Positions 38,798-48,415 of a stretch of 64,000 bases of DNA are shown here, in pieces. Below the pieces are notes generated by a model. The model did no database searches and had not been told where the DNA came from. It saw only the letters and a list, made by a program, of their open reading frames with translations. Origin of the DNA: Risungbinella massiliensis (GTDB lineage: Bacteria; Bacillota; Bacilli; Thermoactinomycetales; Thermoactinomycetaceae); assembly GCF_000942395.1 (NCBI RefSeq), contig NZ_LN812103.1, positions 687,394-751,393 of the forward strand, read 5' to 3'. Both the position numbers and the translations under genes were made by a program. Position 1 is the first letter of the stretch. Each line of letters opens with the position of its first letter.

Positions 38798-39961
38798 TTG
38801 CTTTATCTTGATAATAGTGCGACCACTCCTGTCTATCCTGAAGTAATTGAGGTAATGGCAGATGTGATGAAAAACCACTTCGGAAATCCTTCTAGTTTGC
38901 ACGGTTTAGGGGTAAAAGCGGAGCGCCTTGTTGAACAATCGCGAAAAGTGATAGCACAAGCGATGAAAGCTTCACCCGAGGAGATTTTTTTTACTTCTGG
39001 TGGAACAGAATCGGATAATCTCGCCATTATGGGAGCGGCAAGAGCTTATCAAAATCGAGGAAAACATTTGATTACCTCTGAGGTTGAACACCCTGCTGTA
39101 TATGAAGTGATGGAACAGTTACAACAAGAAGGATTTGAAATCACTTTTTTACCAGTAGACAATAAAGGGAAAGTGAAGATAGAAGAATTAAAAAAAGCAA
39201 TTCGGGAAGATACAATTATCGTCTCGATCATGCATGTTAACAATGAAGTAGGAACCATACAACCTATTGAGGAAATTGGGAGGTTGTTGTCTACCTATCC
39301 CAAAATTCTTTTTCATGTGGATGCAGTACAATCTTTTGGAAAACTGCCTATCTCCGTAAGAGAATTGGGAGTAGATCTCTGTTCCGTCTCCGCACATAAA
39401 TTACATGGTCCAAAAGGAATAGGTGCTCTTTATGTTCGCAAAGGGGTTCAATTAGAACCAATACTGCGAGGTGGAGGTCAAGAACGGAATTTGCGCTCTG
39501 GTACTCACAATGTGTCGGCTATAGCTGGTTTTGCCAAAGCGGTTCTCATGTCGCTGAAATTACAAAAAAACAAGATGACGCAATTTACAGAGTGGAAAAG
39601 AAAGTTAGTAGAAGAGATCGAAGAACATCTTCCTTTTGCACAAATTGTAGGTGATACTTCATTAAATGAATCGGTTCCATACCTGTTGAATATCTCATTC
39701 CCTGGGTTTAAATCAGAGGTTATCGTACATGCTTTAGAAGAACAAGAGATTTATGTATCAAGTAAATCTGCGTGTTCTTCTAAAATAGAGAAACCAAGCA
39801 GAGTGTTGCTTGCAATGGGTTGCTCCAATGAGGTAGCAGTATCCGCCATCCGATTGAGTCTAGGATATTTATCGCAAAAAGAGGATTTTCCAAAGGCATT
39901 TCAAGCATTACAGAAGATTATTCCGACTTTACAACAAGTGATGAAGGTGCAAACAAGATGA
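38798..39961 (+). CDS. Cysteine desulfurase, ThiI partner (NifS/IscS-like)
   Basis: About 387 residues from TTG 38798, nine bases after gaaaggag; the start MLYLDNSATTP is canonical. PLP-binding Lys lies in SAHKLHGPKGIGALY; the catalytic Cys is in KSACSSK of the short IscS-like loop. It supplies persulfide sulfur. Overlap of atga with thiI matches the Bacillus nifZ-thiI pair, so its main client is probably tRNA 4-thiouridine synthesis. Confidence 0.95.
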   Translation: MLYLDNSATTPVYPEVIEVMADVMKNHFGNPSSLHGLGVKAERLVEQSRKVIAQAMKASPEEIFFTSGGTESDNLAIMGAARAYQNRGKHLITSEVEHPAVYEVMEQLQQEGFEITFLPVDNKGKVKIEELKKAIREDTIIVSIMHVNNEVGTIQPIEEIGRLLSTYPKILFHVDAVQSFGKLPISVRELGVDLCSVSAHKLHGPKGIGALYVRKGVQLEPILRGGGQERNLRSGTHNVSAIAGFAKAVLMSLKLQKNKMTQFTEWKRKLVEEIEEHLPFAQIVGDTSLNESVPYLLNISFPGFKSEVIVHALEEQEIYVSSKSACSSKIEKPSRVLLAMGCSNEVAVSAIRLSLGYLSQKEDFPKAFQALQKIIPTLQQVMKVQTR

Positions 39962-41151
39962 CAGAAAAAGTAATTGTTCTCCGTTTTGGAGAATTAACCT
40001 TAAAAGGGAAAAATCAAAAACATTTTGTCGCCCAATTAGTGCGTAATATTAAACAGAAGTTGATTGAGTTTCCAGCTTTGACATACACCAAAGACCATGG
40101 GCGAATGCTAATTGAACTCCATTCCCAAGATGCAGAACCAGTTATGGAGGGGCTCCAAGAAGTTTTTGGGCTACATGCATTTACAGTTGCAGAAAAAGTA
40201 GTTCCTGAGTTACATGAGATCCAACTAGCTACCAAGAGACTACTGGAACAACACACCAAGGAAGGCGGTACCTTCAAGGTTGAAACCAAGCGAGCTGACA
40301 AACGATTTCCGATTGACTCTCAAGAGATGAATCGGAAATTAGGTACCTATTTATTACAGAATTCGGTGAATCGCAAAGTGGATGTTCATCAACCGGATGT
40401 CATCATAAAAGTAGAAATTCGGACCCATGGAGCTTATATTTCCGGGAATGATACACATGGACCAGGTGGTTTGCCAGTAGGAACTAGTGGAAAATCGCTT
40501 CTGTTATTATCGGGTGGGATCGATAGTCCAGTAGCAGGTTATTTAGCTTTAAAGCGTGGTGTGAAATTAGAAGCGATACATTTTCATAGTTATCCTTTTA
40601 CCAGTGAACGCGCCAAACAAAAGGTTCTGGATCTTGCAAAACACTTAGCCAAGTATGGTACCTCGGTCAAAGTTCATGTAGTTCCTTTCACTGAGATTCA
40701 AACAGAGATTAACCGACACTGTTATGATGCATATTCTGTTACGATCATGAGACGAATGATGCTTCGTATTGCTGAAGCAGTAGCGCGAAAACGGAATGCA
40801 CTCACTTTGGTAACAGGGGAGAGTTTGGGTCAAGTAGCTTCGCAGACGATGGAAAGTATGAATACGATTAATGCAGTAACGAATTATCCCATTTTGCGTC
40901 CAGTAGTTACCATGGATAAGACAGAGATTATGGAAGTTGCTCGGCGAATTGGCACGTATGAGACATCCATTTTGCCATATGAGGATTGTTGTACGATCTT
41001 TTTGCCAAAGAATCCTAAGACACGACCTACAATTGAAAGTTGCGAGAAGCAAGAAGCCAAATTTGATTGGGAACCTTTAGTAGTCCAAGCAGTAGAGAAT
41101 ATCGAGACAATTGAGTGCAAACAGGAAGAAGAGGAGTTCCACTATTTCTAA
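39958..41151 (+). CDS. thiI: tRNA 4-thiouridine synthase ThiI
   Basis: 397 residues. N-terminal ferredoxin-like and THUMP domains (about 60-165), PP-loop SGGIDSPVAGYLALKRG, and a C-terminal block LPYEDCCTIFLPKNPKTRP. It adenylates U8 of tRNA and transfers sulfur. It lacks the C-terminal rhodanese domain of E. coli ThiI, as usual in Bacillales, so a dedicated desulfurase upstream would donate sulfur directly. Confidence 0.96.
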   Translation: MTEKVIVLRFGELTLKGKNQKHFVAQLVRNIKQKLIEFPALTYTKDHGRMLIELHSQDAEPVMEGLQEVFGLHAFTVAEKVVPELHEIQLATKRLLEQHTKEGGTFKVETKRADKRFPIDSQEMNRKLGTYLLQNSVNRKVDVHQPDVIIKVEIRTHGAYISGNDTHGPGGLPVGTSGKSLLLLSGGIDSPVAGYLALKRGVKLEAIHFHSYPFTSERAKQKVLDLAKHLAKYGTSVKVHVVPFTEIQTEINRHCYDAYSVTIMRRMMLRIAEAVARKRNALTLVTGESLGQVASQTMESMNTINAVTNYPILRPVVTMDKTEIMEVARRIGTYETSILPYEDCCTIFLPKNPKTRPTIESCEKQEAKFDWEPLVVQAVENIETIECKQEEEEFHYF

Positions 41152-41236
41152 AGTGGCTCCTATTTATTTTGTCTGGGTATTACTTCCTGTTAGCGACATA
41201 AAATAGGACAAGAAGTACGGGAAAGGAGTTTCTCTC

Positions 41237-41911
41237 GTGATGGAATGGAGCCAGTTTCTTGGGATATTCAATATTATTATTATTGATCTTATTTTAAGTG
41301 GAGATAACGCTGTCGTAATTGGGATGGCTGCTAGAAGTTTGCCAGTTGAACAGAGGAAAAAAGCAATTATGTTTGGTGCAGGCGCTGCGATCGTGCTTCG
41401 AGCTTCCCTTACGATGATTGCTACTTGGCTACTTCATATCCCATTACTTATGACGATAGGTGGTTTGTTGTTATTATGGATTGCCGTCAAATTACAGCAA
41501 GATGAAGAAGGACCAGAAGTACAAGCTGGAACAGATTTACGAAGTGCCATTAAGACTATTATCGTGGCAGATGTCGTGATGAGTTTGGACAATGTACTCG
41601 CTGTTGCAGGAGTAGCGTTAGGCGACCTTTGGCTAGTGTTATTTGGACTGGTGTTCAGTATCCCGATCATCATGTGGGGAAGCGGTCTCATCGCCAAATT
41701 ATTGAACAAGTTTCCTTGGTTTGTCTTTTTAGGAGCCGCTATATTAGGATACACTTCAGGAGAACTGATAACGGAGGATCGAGTGTTAGCTCATTATTTG
41801 ATCCAAGGGCAACCTTTATTAGAAAAAGGAATTCCGATCTTGCTAGCGATTGGTGTGGTATTAGTAGGATTTGTTCTTCGCAATCGACACAATAAACAAC
41901 ATTTAACATAA
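41237..41911 (+). CDS. TerC family integral membrane protein (YjbE-like)
   Basis: 224 residues; GTG 41237 and ATG 41240 are both usable after gaaaggag. About seven membrane helices. Family motifs: IIIDLILSGDNAVVIGMAAR and VADVVMSLDNVLAVAGVALG carry the paired Asp residues typical of TerC proteins, several of which export manganese or help metallate secreted enzymes. I infer metal export, unproven. No yybP-ykoY riboswitch was recognised in its 85-base leader. Confidence 0.9.
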   Translation: MMEWSQFLGIFNIIIIDLILSGDNAVVIGMAARSLPVEQRKKAIMFGAGAAIVLRASLTMIATWLLHIPLLMTIGGLLLLWIAVKLQQDEEGPEVQAGTDLRSAIKTIIVADVVMSLDNVLAVAGVALGDLWLVLFGLVFSIPIIMWGSGLIAKLLNKFPWFVFLGAAILGYTSGELITEDRVLAHYLIQGQPLLEKGIPILLAIGVVLVGFVLRNRHNKQHLT

Positions 41912-41949
41912 AAAAGTAGCCTTCGTTAAATAAACGAAGGCTACTTTTT
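41911..41949. terminator. Bidirectional terminator between the TerC-family gene and tRNA-Gln
   Basis: Perfect 17-bp stem aaaaagtagccttcgtt / aacgaaggctacttttt with a 5-base loop, between convergent units. Confidence 0.92.
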
Positions 41950-41957
41950 TTAAGTAA

Positions 41958-42029
41958 CTGGGGAAGTAGGGATCGAACCTACGAATCACGGAGTCAAAGT
42001 CCGTTGCCTTACCGCTTGGCTATTCCCCA
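41958..42029 (-). tRNA. tRNA-Gln (TTG)
   Basis: The minus strand folds as a 72-nt cloverleaf: acceptor tggggaa / ttcccca with discriminator G, D arm tagccaagcggtaaggca, anticodon stem acgga-ctttgac-tccgt with TTG in the loop, and T arm gtaggttcgatccctac. CCA is not encoded. A single-gene tRNA locus. Confidence 0.95.
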
Positions 42030-42197
42030 TCAACTTAATACTATTTTGTTCCTAATCACCGAATATATTCTGTCAAATTTTGTATTCTTTAGGAGGGTTT
42101 TCACTAAATTGGTCGAAAAATCTTATGATAGAAACGTTTGTTTGGATTATGATATAGATTCCTAATAGTGGTGTTTATAGTGGAAAGGAGTAAGATT

Positions 42198-43307
42198 TTG
42201 GATGTTATAGCTTATGTAAATCAAATGATAGAATGTGCAGTTAGGAAAGAGGCTAGTGATATACATATTGAACCCATTCGAGATTCGGTTCGGATTCGTC
42301 ATCGAATCGATGGATACTTAATCGAAGTGGATCAACTGTCTCGGCAAGAGGAACCTGCACTTCTGTCTCGTTTGAAAGTAATGGGAAATTTGGATATTGG
42401 AGAACGAAGAAAGCCGCAAGATGGAGCCATGTCGATCGAAGCTCATGGTCAGCAACTAGAGATTCGGTTTTCAACGATTCCTACTCTCCATGGAGAAAAA
42501 ATGGTATTACGGCTCTTGTATCAGAAAGAGAAATATCTGGGACTATCCGATCTAGGAATGACAGAAAAACAAACAAAGCAGATGAGCAGATTGATGCAGC
42601 AATCTGGATTAATAGTAGTTACTGGTCCAACTGGATCTGGGAAAACGACGAGTTTGTATGCACTTCTTCATCAATTAAACACTCCTGATGTGAACATAGT
42701 TACATTAGAAGATCCGATTGAGTTGCAAATCCCAGGAGTGAATCAAGTACAAGTAGGGAGCAAATTTGGGCTATCATTTGCCCAAGGTCTACGGGCTATT
42801 TTACGACAAGATCCAAACATCATCATGATTGGGGAGATTCGAGACTCTGAAACAGCTGAGAATGCGATTGGCGCAGCATTGACAGGACATTTAGTTTTAA
42901 CAACCCTTCATACACAAGATAGTGCTAGTGCCATTACAAGGCTATTAGATATGGGGATTGCGCCTTACTTAGTTGCTGCAGCTTGTAAAGGGGTCTTAAC
43001 TCAGCGTTTGGTACGCACTTATTGTTCCTATTGTCAAGGCAGTGGCTGTGATTCTTGCCATCTAACAGGATATCAGGGACGAATAGGAGTGTTTGAAATT
43101 TTGGAAATAGAAGAAACCATCCGACAACTAATTTTAGAACGTGCTTCCGTAGATAAAGTGCGTTCCACTTACCATCAGTTGGGTATTTCTACTCTTGTGG
43201 ATCGTTTGTTTCAGTTGGTTGATCAAAAAATAACTTCTCTAGAAGAAGTGTATCGGGTGTTGCCTTATGAGCCAAAAAAAGAAATATCGTATTCGTTGGA
43301 CAGATAA
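42198..43307 (+). CDS. comGA: Competence traffic ATPase ComGA
   Basis: About 369 residues from TTG 42198, seven bases after gaaaggag. GspE-type secretion ATPase: Walker A VTGPTGSGKTTSLYALL, Asp box ILRQDPNIIMIGEIRDSETA, His box GHLVLTTLHTQDSAS. A zinc-binding four-Cys loop CSYCQGSGCDSC sits near residue 275-290. It powers assembly of the transformation pilus. Overlaps comGB by 41 bases. Confidence 0.94.
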   Translation: MDVIAYVNQMIECAVRKEASDIHIEPIRDSVRIRHRIDGYLIEVDQLSRQEEPALLSRLKVMGNLDIGERRKPQDGAMSIEAHGQQLEIRFSTIPTLHGEKMVLRLLYQKEKYLGLSDLGMTEKQTKQMSRLMQQSGLIVVTGPTGSGKTTSLYALLHQLNTPDVNIVTLEDPIELQIPGVNQVQVGSKFGLSFAQGLRAILRQDPNIIMIGEIRDSETAENAIGAALTGHLVLTTLHTQDSASAITRLLDMGIAPYLVAAACKGVLTQRLVRTYCSYCQGSGCDSCHLTGYQGRIGVFEILEIEETIRQLILERASVDKVRSTYHQLGISTLVDRLFQLVDQKITSLEEVYRVLPYEPKKEISYSLDR

Positions 43308-44307
43308 TCAGGTCTATTCTTTCTGTTTTCAGTTGAGCGATTTACTGGGAAGTGGCTTACCCTTGTTATCAAGTTTAGAGGTTTTAGAACAGCAAAGGGA
43401 CTTTCCAATAAAGTGGCTTCATCAGATCAAAATAGGAGTTCAAAGAGGGGAACGACTATCTGAAACACTTCGAAAGGTATGTTTTCCAGCGGAAGCCATT
43501 GCTTTTATTGCTGCTGCTGAAGAACATGGCAGTTATGCTTGGGGATGTCAACAAACAGCGCAAGTCTATCAGACTAAAATGGCCTTTCAAGAGGAGATCC
43601 AAAAAGCAATTCGTTATCCTATTTTGGTATTAATCGTCATTACCATTGCCCTAATTTTTTTGCATCAGCTGATTGTCCCACGTTTTGAAAGCTTGTATCA
43701 ATCGTTAGATGTCTCCTTACCTTGGTTTACCCAAATAGTTTTTCCCATTAGCCTTATCAGTTGTTTTTTGTTTGGTTGTGGGCTTGGAGTGATCTTATTC
43801 CTCGTTTATGGGAAAGCGTTATGGATGAGGATGGATTGGATTTTGCGACTTCTCTTTCGAATTCCTATGATCAAGACGATTCTTCCTTTACGCTATGGTC
43901 ACTATTTCTCGTTACAATTAGGTGCTTTCCTAAAAGCGGGTATTCCTGTTGTACAAGCACTCCAGATATTAGAGAGACTAACCCCTTGGTATCCAATAAA
44001 GAAAAACATAACAGTCCTCTTGCAATATCTACTAAAAGGAGAGTCTCTTACTAATAGTTTTCAAAAGGTGCCATATCCATTTTTTGACTCTGTCCTACAC
44101 TCATTTTTATCCATTGCAGAACAGACAGGTGAAACAGCAAAAGGCTTGGAACGATATGCGGATCTATCGAAAAAAAGGCTAAGCCGATACTTAGAAAAAA
44201 CGATGAAGCGATTGGAACCTACTTTGATTCTTCTGTTGGGTTTGTTAGTTGGAGGAATTGTATTAGCGCTATTTTTGCCAATGTTCCAATTAATCCAAGT
44301 GATATGA
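43267..44307 (+). CDS. comGB: Competence pilus platform protein ComGB (GspF/PilC-like)
   Basis: 346 residues. Two repeated T2SF domains, each LLGSGLPLLSSLEVLEQQ- / FLKAGIPVVQALQILERL-like, and three membrane helices (about 118-145, 165-195, 320-343). It is the inner-membrane platform of the DNA-uptake pilus, partner of ComGA. The start lies within comGA, implying coupled translation. Confidence 0.93.
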   Translation: MSQKKKYRIRWTDNQVYSFCFQLSDLLGSGLPLLSSLEVLEQQRDFPIKWLHQIKIGVQRGERLSETLRKVCFPAEAIAFIAAAEEHGSYAWGCQQTAQVYQTKMAFQEEIQKAIRYPILVLIVITIALIFLHQLIVPRFESLYQSLDVSLPWFTQIVFPISLISCFLFGCGLGVILFLVYGKALWMRMDWILRLLFRIPMIKTILPLRYGHYFSLQLGAFLKAGIPVVQALQILERLTPWYPIKKNITVLLQYLLKGESLTNSFQKVPYPFFDSVLHSFLSIAEQTGETAKGLERYADLSKKRLSRYLEKTMKRLEPTLILLLGLLVGGIVLALFLPMFQLIQVI

Positions 44308-44319
44308 GGAGGTTTTATA

Positions 44320-44667
44320 GTGAAACAACAATTTTTTTCACAAAAAAGAAGAGGAGAAGAAGGATTTACACTAGTTGAGATGTTAGTGGTGCTCTTTATT
44401 ATTGGACTGATCCTTGCTATTGCAATTCCCAATCTTCAAGCAGCGGGAGAGAATGCCAAGAAAAAAGCGGATGAAGCTAACAGGAAGTTGATTTCGACTC
44501 AAGCGGATCATTATTACTTAGAGAATGGACAGTATCCAAAATCAGTAGAAGAATTAGTCACCAAAAAATATCTTCGCTCTGTTCCGACATGTCCTACAGG
44601 GAAAGGAGTTTATGTGATTGACACAAAACCAGAAACGGCTCCAGACAAGAGGGTTCGTTGTCCATAA
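44320..44667 (+). CDS. comGC: Major competence pseudopilin ComGC
   Basis: 115 residues, GTG start after gaggaggtttt. Type IV pilin leader cut by ComC: EEG|FTLVEMLVVLFIIGLIL, with Glu at +5, followed by the hydrophobic helix and a short globular domain that contains Cys residues near the end (VPTCPTG, RVRCP), likely a disulfide. It is the main subunit of the transformation pseudopilus. Confidence 0.95.
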   Translation: MKQQFFSQKRRGEEGFTLVEMLVVLFIIGLILAIAIPNLQAAGENAKKKADEANRKLISTQADHYYLENGQYPKSVEELVTKKYLRSVPTCPTGKGVYVIDTKPETAPDKRVRCP

Positions 44668-45094
44668 GGAGTTAGGCTTTACTTTCATAGAAACCATACT
44701 CACGTTGTTTCTTCTTAGTTTGTTAACATCCATGGCAATTCCGACCATTACGACAGTAGCAACACATCTTGAAATAGGACATATTCGGGAACAGTTGATG
44801 CATCAGGTTTCGCTTGCGCAACAAGTAGCATTAAGTCAGGAGAAAAAGGTGACAGTACATTTCTCTTCTGATCAAGTAACATGGGGAACAAATGATCAAA
44901 AGCATCGAGTATGGAAACTAGATCCAGATTATCAACTGAAAAGTAACTACCCTAACGGTGTTTTACAGTTCCATACGACAGGACAAAGCCGTGGGGGAAC
45001 TATATTTCTCTTTCACCAAGGGGCCTTGATAACAACATTGCAAATCCAAGTGGCGTCAGGTCGGGTTACTTGGGAGGAGAGTGATGTACCATGA
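44618..45094 (+). CDS. comGD: Competence pseudopilin ComGD
   Basis: 158 residues. TTG 44618 lies nine bases after gaaaggag within comGC and gives a prepilin leader KELG|FTFIETILTLFLLSLLT. GspH-like minor pilin size. The 50-base overlap with comGC in another frame is a little longer than in Bacillus but each frame has its own ribosome site. Confidence 0.9.
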   Translation: MTQNQKRLQTRGFVVHKELGFTFIETILTLFLLSLLTSMAIPTITTVATHLEIGHIREQLMHQVSLAQQVALSQEKKVTVHFSSDQVTWGTNDQKHRVWKLDPDYQLKSNYPNGVLQFHTTGQSRGGTIFLFHQGALITTLQIQVASGRVTWEESDVP

Positions 45095-45501
45095 GTTCAG
45101 TCTTATCTAATCCTTTCTATTCTCGGTTAGAGCAAGGATTTAGTCTTTTGGAATGTCTGTGTTCCCTTTTTTTACTGAGTACTTTCTTAGTGTTCATTGT
45201 TCCGATATATCAAGAGGTAGAGTTCCTTTCGCAGTCTCAGGTTAAAGAGAAAGAGGCTCGATTGATCCTAGAACGTGAGCTAGTAAGGCTAGAATCTACA
45301 CAGACAAATACCCGATATGATGTTACCGGTGTTCTACACTTTGCCACTAAGTATCATATTCAAAGTCAGATTACTCCATATCCAGAGGGAAAAGAGGTAA
45401 AAATCGAAGTTATATGGAAAGATTCCAAAGGCAATCCGCACAAGATCACTCGAAGCAAACGAGTCGTTCATCCCAGTCAGAGTCAGGCTTTACCTATCTA
45501 G
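45091..45501 (+). CDS. comGE: Competence pseudopilin-like ComGE
   Basis: 136 residues, start overlapping the comGD stop (atga). Prepilin-like N-terminus EQG|FSLLECLCSLFLLSTFL with Glu at +5. The remaining domain is poorly conserved; the name is by position and leader. Minor pilus component. Confidence 0.82.
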   Translation: MSSVLSNPFYSRLEQGFSLLECLCSLFLLSTFLVFIVPIYQEVEFLSQSQVKEKEARLILERELVRLESTQTNTRYDVTGVLHFATKYHIQSQITPYPEGKEVKIEVIWKDSKGNPHKITRSKRVVHPSQSQALPI

Positions 45502-45941
45502 AGACTATCTGCTCTTTATTTGTCTTTTTGCTGTTATTAAGCACGATGGTATTATGGTATATAGGGGTCCGAAACGATACCGAAAAGTGGGTAGACCAGA
45601 GTCGTATCTTGACTGAGATCTCTTTCATTTAAGATAGCATAAAGAAAGAGTTACAATCTGCAACGAAAGTAGAGATACAGGAGAATGCTATTATTGCCTC
45701 CTATTTAACTGGAGCTCAAGTTCGATTTTATTTAAAAGATCATAAACTGATTCGTACAGTTCGACAACCAGATGAAACGTTGTTTCGTGGAACGACTGTT
45801 TTATCTAATCAGGTGCAGGAGATGAATCTTCAATTAAACGGAAACAAATTAAGTATGATGCTTACCTTCATTAGCAAAACAGATTCCGATACAAGGCAAG
45901 AGTTACTTATTGCCTGGGGAAGCCAGGGGTTGCTGAAATGA
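45414..45941 (+). pseudogene. comGF: comGF interrupted by an in-frame TAA
   Basis: The frame opens at ATG 45414 inside comGE and shows a prepilin leader SESG|FTYLETICSLFVFLLL. After codon 72 (EISFI) there is TAA at 45630-45632; the same frame then continues for 102 codons (DSIKKELQSATKVEIQENAI ... LLIAWGSQGLLK) to TGA 45939-45941, overlapping the comGG ATG. The downstream half looks like a normal ComGF body, so a single substitution (for example CAA to TAA) or a sequencing error explains it. If real, a minor pilin is lost and transformation is probably impaired. Confidence 0.85.
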
Positions 45942-46294
45942 GTCGCCAAGCAGGATTTTACTATCCCATTCTTTTAGGATTTGTTAGTTTGATTCTTTTT
46001 ATATTGTTGGCTCAGCTTTCAGAGCTTCAGCAACGACGAGAACTGGAATGGTGGGAACGTGAACGTTCTGAGGTAACCAATGCAGCAGAATCCGCTTTGG
46101 CTAGTTGGCTTATGCAGGGAGGACCCACATCATCAGAAGGTTCGATCAAACAATCATGGGATCGTTTTTCAGTAGAGATACAATGGAATCAAGAAGCGTC
46201 CGGAAATACAATTATCCAAGTAACGGCATTTGGGGAACGAAAGGTTCAGAAATCACTAGTTTATCGGTATGTACTTACAGCTCACCCCAAATGA
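45938..46294 (+). CDS. comGG: Competence protein ComGG
   Basis: 118 residues; ATG overlaps the end of the comGF frame. An N-terminal helix (YYPILLGFVSLILFILLAQL) with the GFYYP start resembles the ComGG/GspK-like minor pilin. Called by position at the end of the comG operon. The body is polar with no motif. Confidence 0.8.
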   Translation: MSRQAGFYYPILLGFVSLILFILLAQLSELQQRRELEWWERERSEVTNAAESALASWLMQGGPTSSEGSIKQSWDRFSVEIQWNQEASGNTIIQVTAFGERKVQKSLVYRYVLTAHPK

Positions 46295-46321
46295 ATTTAA
46301 CGAATGGATAGGTGTCAATCT

Positions 46322-46849
46322 ATGCAAAAGCAGCCTCATCTTTATCTAGTGGGAATGTCAGGAGTAGGAAAATCAACAGTAGGAAATATCCTAACTACTC
46401 GCTATCAATACCCTTCAATAGATACTGATCAATATTTAGAAGATATGGAAGAGAAAACGATTGCGGAAATATTTCAGTATGATGGAGAGTTTGTTTTTCG
46501 TCGTTTGGAATCTGAGACGTTGTTGGAATTAAGTCAACGACGAATACCACATCTTATTATCACGGGTGGGGGGATGATTCTAGATTCGCAAAATAGACAA
46601 ATCATGCAGGAAACAGGGAAAGTTATTTATCTCCAGGCAAGTTCTCCCATTCTGAGACAGCGCCTTCTCAATGAAATGGAATGGCAGAAACGGCCGTTAT
46701 TACAAGAAAATTGGGAGAATAAACTCGAAACGATGTTGGTTAGAAGAGACCCCCTCTATCGAGAAGTAGCAGATTTAGTAGTCAGGACGGATCATCTCAC
46801 TTCAGAAGAAGTTGTAGAGGAAATACTTCGCAACATTTCTAGGGTTTAG
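46322..46849 (+). CDS. aroK: Shikimate kinase
   Basis: About 175 residues from ATG 46322 (ATG 46304 is also in frame). Walker A VGMSGVGKSTVGN, shikimate-binding DTDQYLEDMEEKTIAEIFQY, GEFVFRRLESE and the GGGMIL motif are all typical of AroK/AroL, and a lid Arg occurs in QKRPLL. It phosphorylates shikimate in aromatic amino acid synthesis. Its place right after comG is similar to Bacillus. Confidence 0.9.
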   Translation: MQKQPHLYLVGMSGVGKSTVGNILTTRYQYPSIDTDQYLEDMEEKTIAEIFQYDGEFVFRRLESETLLELSQRRIPHLIITGGGMILDSQNRQIMQETGKVIYLQASSPILRQRLLNEMEWQKRPLLQENWENKLETMLVRRDPLYREVADLVVRTDHLTSEEVVEEILRNISRV

Positions 46850-46889
46850 AGAACAGTTACCTCGGTGATGCTAGTGACGAGGTGAAAAA

Positions 46890-47105
46890 ATGTCTTTTAA
46901 AGATTGGATCTCGTATATGATCGAGAAAATGTTATGGTATGTGGAAACTCCAAAAGATGAACGAAAGGCGCATCGGCAAGCTCAAAAAGAGCCTTTTATG
47001 ACAAGATGGTTTGGGATGATTCCTTTTTCTACTAAAATGTACCTAGAAAAACAAAAAGATCGCCTTCAAGGATTGCGTTTGTCGCGTAATAATCGCAATA
47101 ACTAA
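46890..47105 (+). CDS. yqzE: YqzE family small protein
   Basis: 71 residues, ATG after acgaggtg. Basic, helical, with DWISYMIEKMLWYVETPKDE and PFMTRWFGMIPFSTKMYLEK, matching the YqzE family found after comGG in Bacillus. Function unknown. Confidence 0.88.
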   Translation: MSFKDWISYMIEKMLWYVETPKDERKAHRQAQKEPFMTRWFGMIPFSTKMYLEKQKDRLQGLRLSRNNRNN

Positions 47106-47137
47106 AAAGACTCCTCTCCTTTTTTCTTGACCAGATG

Positions 47138-47254
47138 TGGTATACTTTCCTTTGTAGAATCAAAAGAACATAGAGTAAACAAAACGAAAAATGTCTTGAA
47201 CCAAAGAAACTTACGTGAGGAGAACGATATATAAATTGAAGTGTTTTCCTCGCG
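47138..47254 (+). promoter_or_regulatory. ispG promoter and leader hairpin
   Basis: An extended -10, TGG-TATACT (47138-47146), has no good -35 at normal distance. About 70 bases further the leader forms a 12-bp stem cgtgaggagaac / gttttcctcgcg (47214-47225, 47243-47254; two wobble pairs) with a 17-base loop. The stem has no T-run, so it is not an obvious terminator. It may tune ispG translation or stability. Confidence 0.45.
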
Positions 47255-47317
47255 TTTGCTAATAGTTACAGTGTAAACCTACAATTTAACCTCTGAAAGA
47301 AAAAAGGAGCGGTTTTC

Positions 47318-48415
47318 ATGTTTCATCGTACAGAGACTCGGCCTGTTAAGGTGGGCAATGTACAGATTGGTGGAAACGATCAAGTAGTTATCCAAAGTAT
47401 GGCTACTACAAAAACACATGATGTACGAGCAACTGTTGCAGAGATCAATCGTTTAACAGAAGCTGGCTGTCAAATTGTTCGAGTAGCAGTTCCAGACATG
47501 CGCGCTGCTGAGGCAATCCCAGAAATCAAAAAGCGTATCACCATTCCTCTAGTGGCAGATATTCATTTTGACTACAAACTGGCACTAAAAGCAATTGAGG
47601 GTGGAATCGATAAAATTCGAATCAATCCTGGTAATATCGGAAAACGTGAAAAAGTGGAAGCAGTAGTGAAAGCGGCAAAAGAACGTGGGATTCCAATTCG
47701 AATCGGGGTAAATGCTGGTTCATTAGAAAAACGTATTCTAGATAAATATGGATATCCTACAGCGGATGGTATGGTAGAAAGTGCTCTACACCATATTGGG
47801 ATTCTAGAAGACTTGGATTTCCATGATATTATCGTTTCCATGAAAGCTTCCGATGTCCGTTTAGCAATTGAAGCGTACAAAAAGGCATCTGAGGCATTTA
47901 ACTATCCACTTCACCTCGGAATTACAGAATCTGGGACTCTTTTCTCTGGTACTGTAAAGAGTGCAGCAGGACTAGGTGCAATCCTTTCTATGGGTATTGG
48001 TTCGACAATGCGGATTTCACTCAGTGCAGATCCAGTTGAAGAAGTAAAAGTGGCGAGAGAATTACTCAAATCATTTGGTTTGGCTGCTAATGCTGCTACG
48101 TTGATCTCCTGTCCAACTTGTGGTCGTATTGAGATTGATCTGATCAGTATTGCCAATGAAGTAGAAGAATATATTTCCAAAATCCAAGCTCCGATTAAGG
48201 TTTCCGTTTTGGGTTGTGCAGTGAATGGTCCTGGGGAAGCGAAAGAAGCAGATATTGGGATTGCAGGTGCTCGTGGTGAAGGACTACTGTTCCGTCATGG
48301 AGAGATCATCCGTAAGATTCCTGAAAGTGAAATGGTAGCTGAGCTCAAAAAAGAAATTGACAAGCTAGCAGAGGAACACAAGAGAAAACAAGAAGAAGCA
48401 GCAGCTACTGTCTAG
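47318..48415 (+). CDS. ispG: 4-hydroxy-3-methylbut-2-en-1-yl diphosphate synthase
   Basis: 365 residues, ATG after aaaaggagcgg. TIM-barrel half with [20 protein letters not shown] and [20 protein letters not shown], then the [4Fe-4S] ligands in [13 protein letters not shown] and the [18 protein letters not shown] block. It makes HMBPP, the penultimate step of the MEP isoprenoid pathway. Standard length. Confidence 0.97.
   Translation: MFHRTETRPVKVGNVQIGGNDQVVIQSMATTKTHDVRATVAEINRLTEAGCQIVRVAVPDMRAAEAIPEIKKRITIPLVADIHFDYKLALKAIEGGIDKIRINPGNIGKREKVEAVVKAAKERGIPIRIGVNAGSLEKRILDKYGYPTADGMVESALHHIGILEDLDFHDIIVSMKASDVRLAIEAYKKASEAFNYPLHLGITESGTLFSGTVKSAAGLGAILSMGIGSTMRISLSADPVEEVKVARELLKSFGLAANAATLISCPTCGRIEIDLISIANEVEEYISKIQAPIKVSVLGCAVNGPGEAKEADIGIAGARGEGLLFRHGEIIRKIPESEMVAELKKEIDKLAEEHKRKQEEAAATV

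Noticed and set aside
45630-45632. Programmed recoding at the comGF stop
   Set aside because: TAA is not known for selenocysteine and no slippery site or structure is visible; a mutation or error is simpler.
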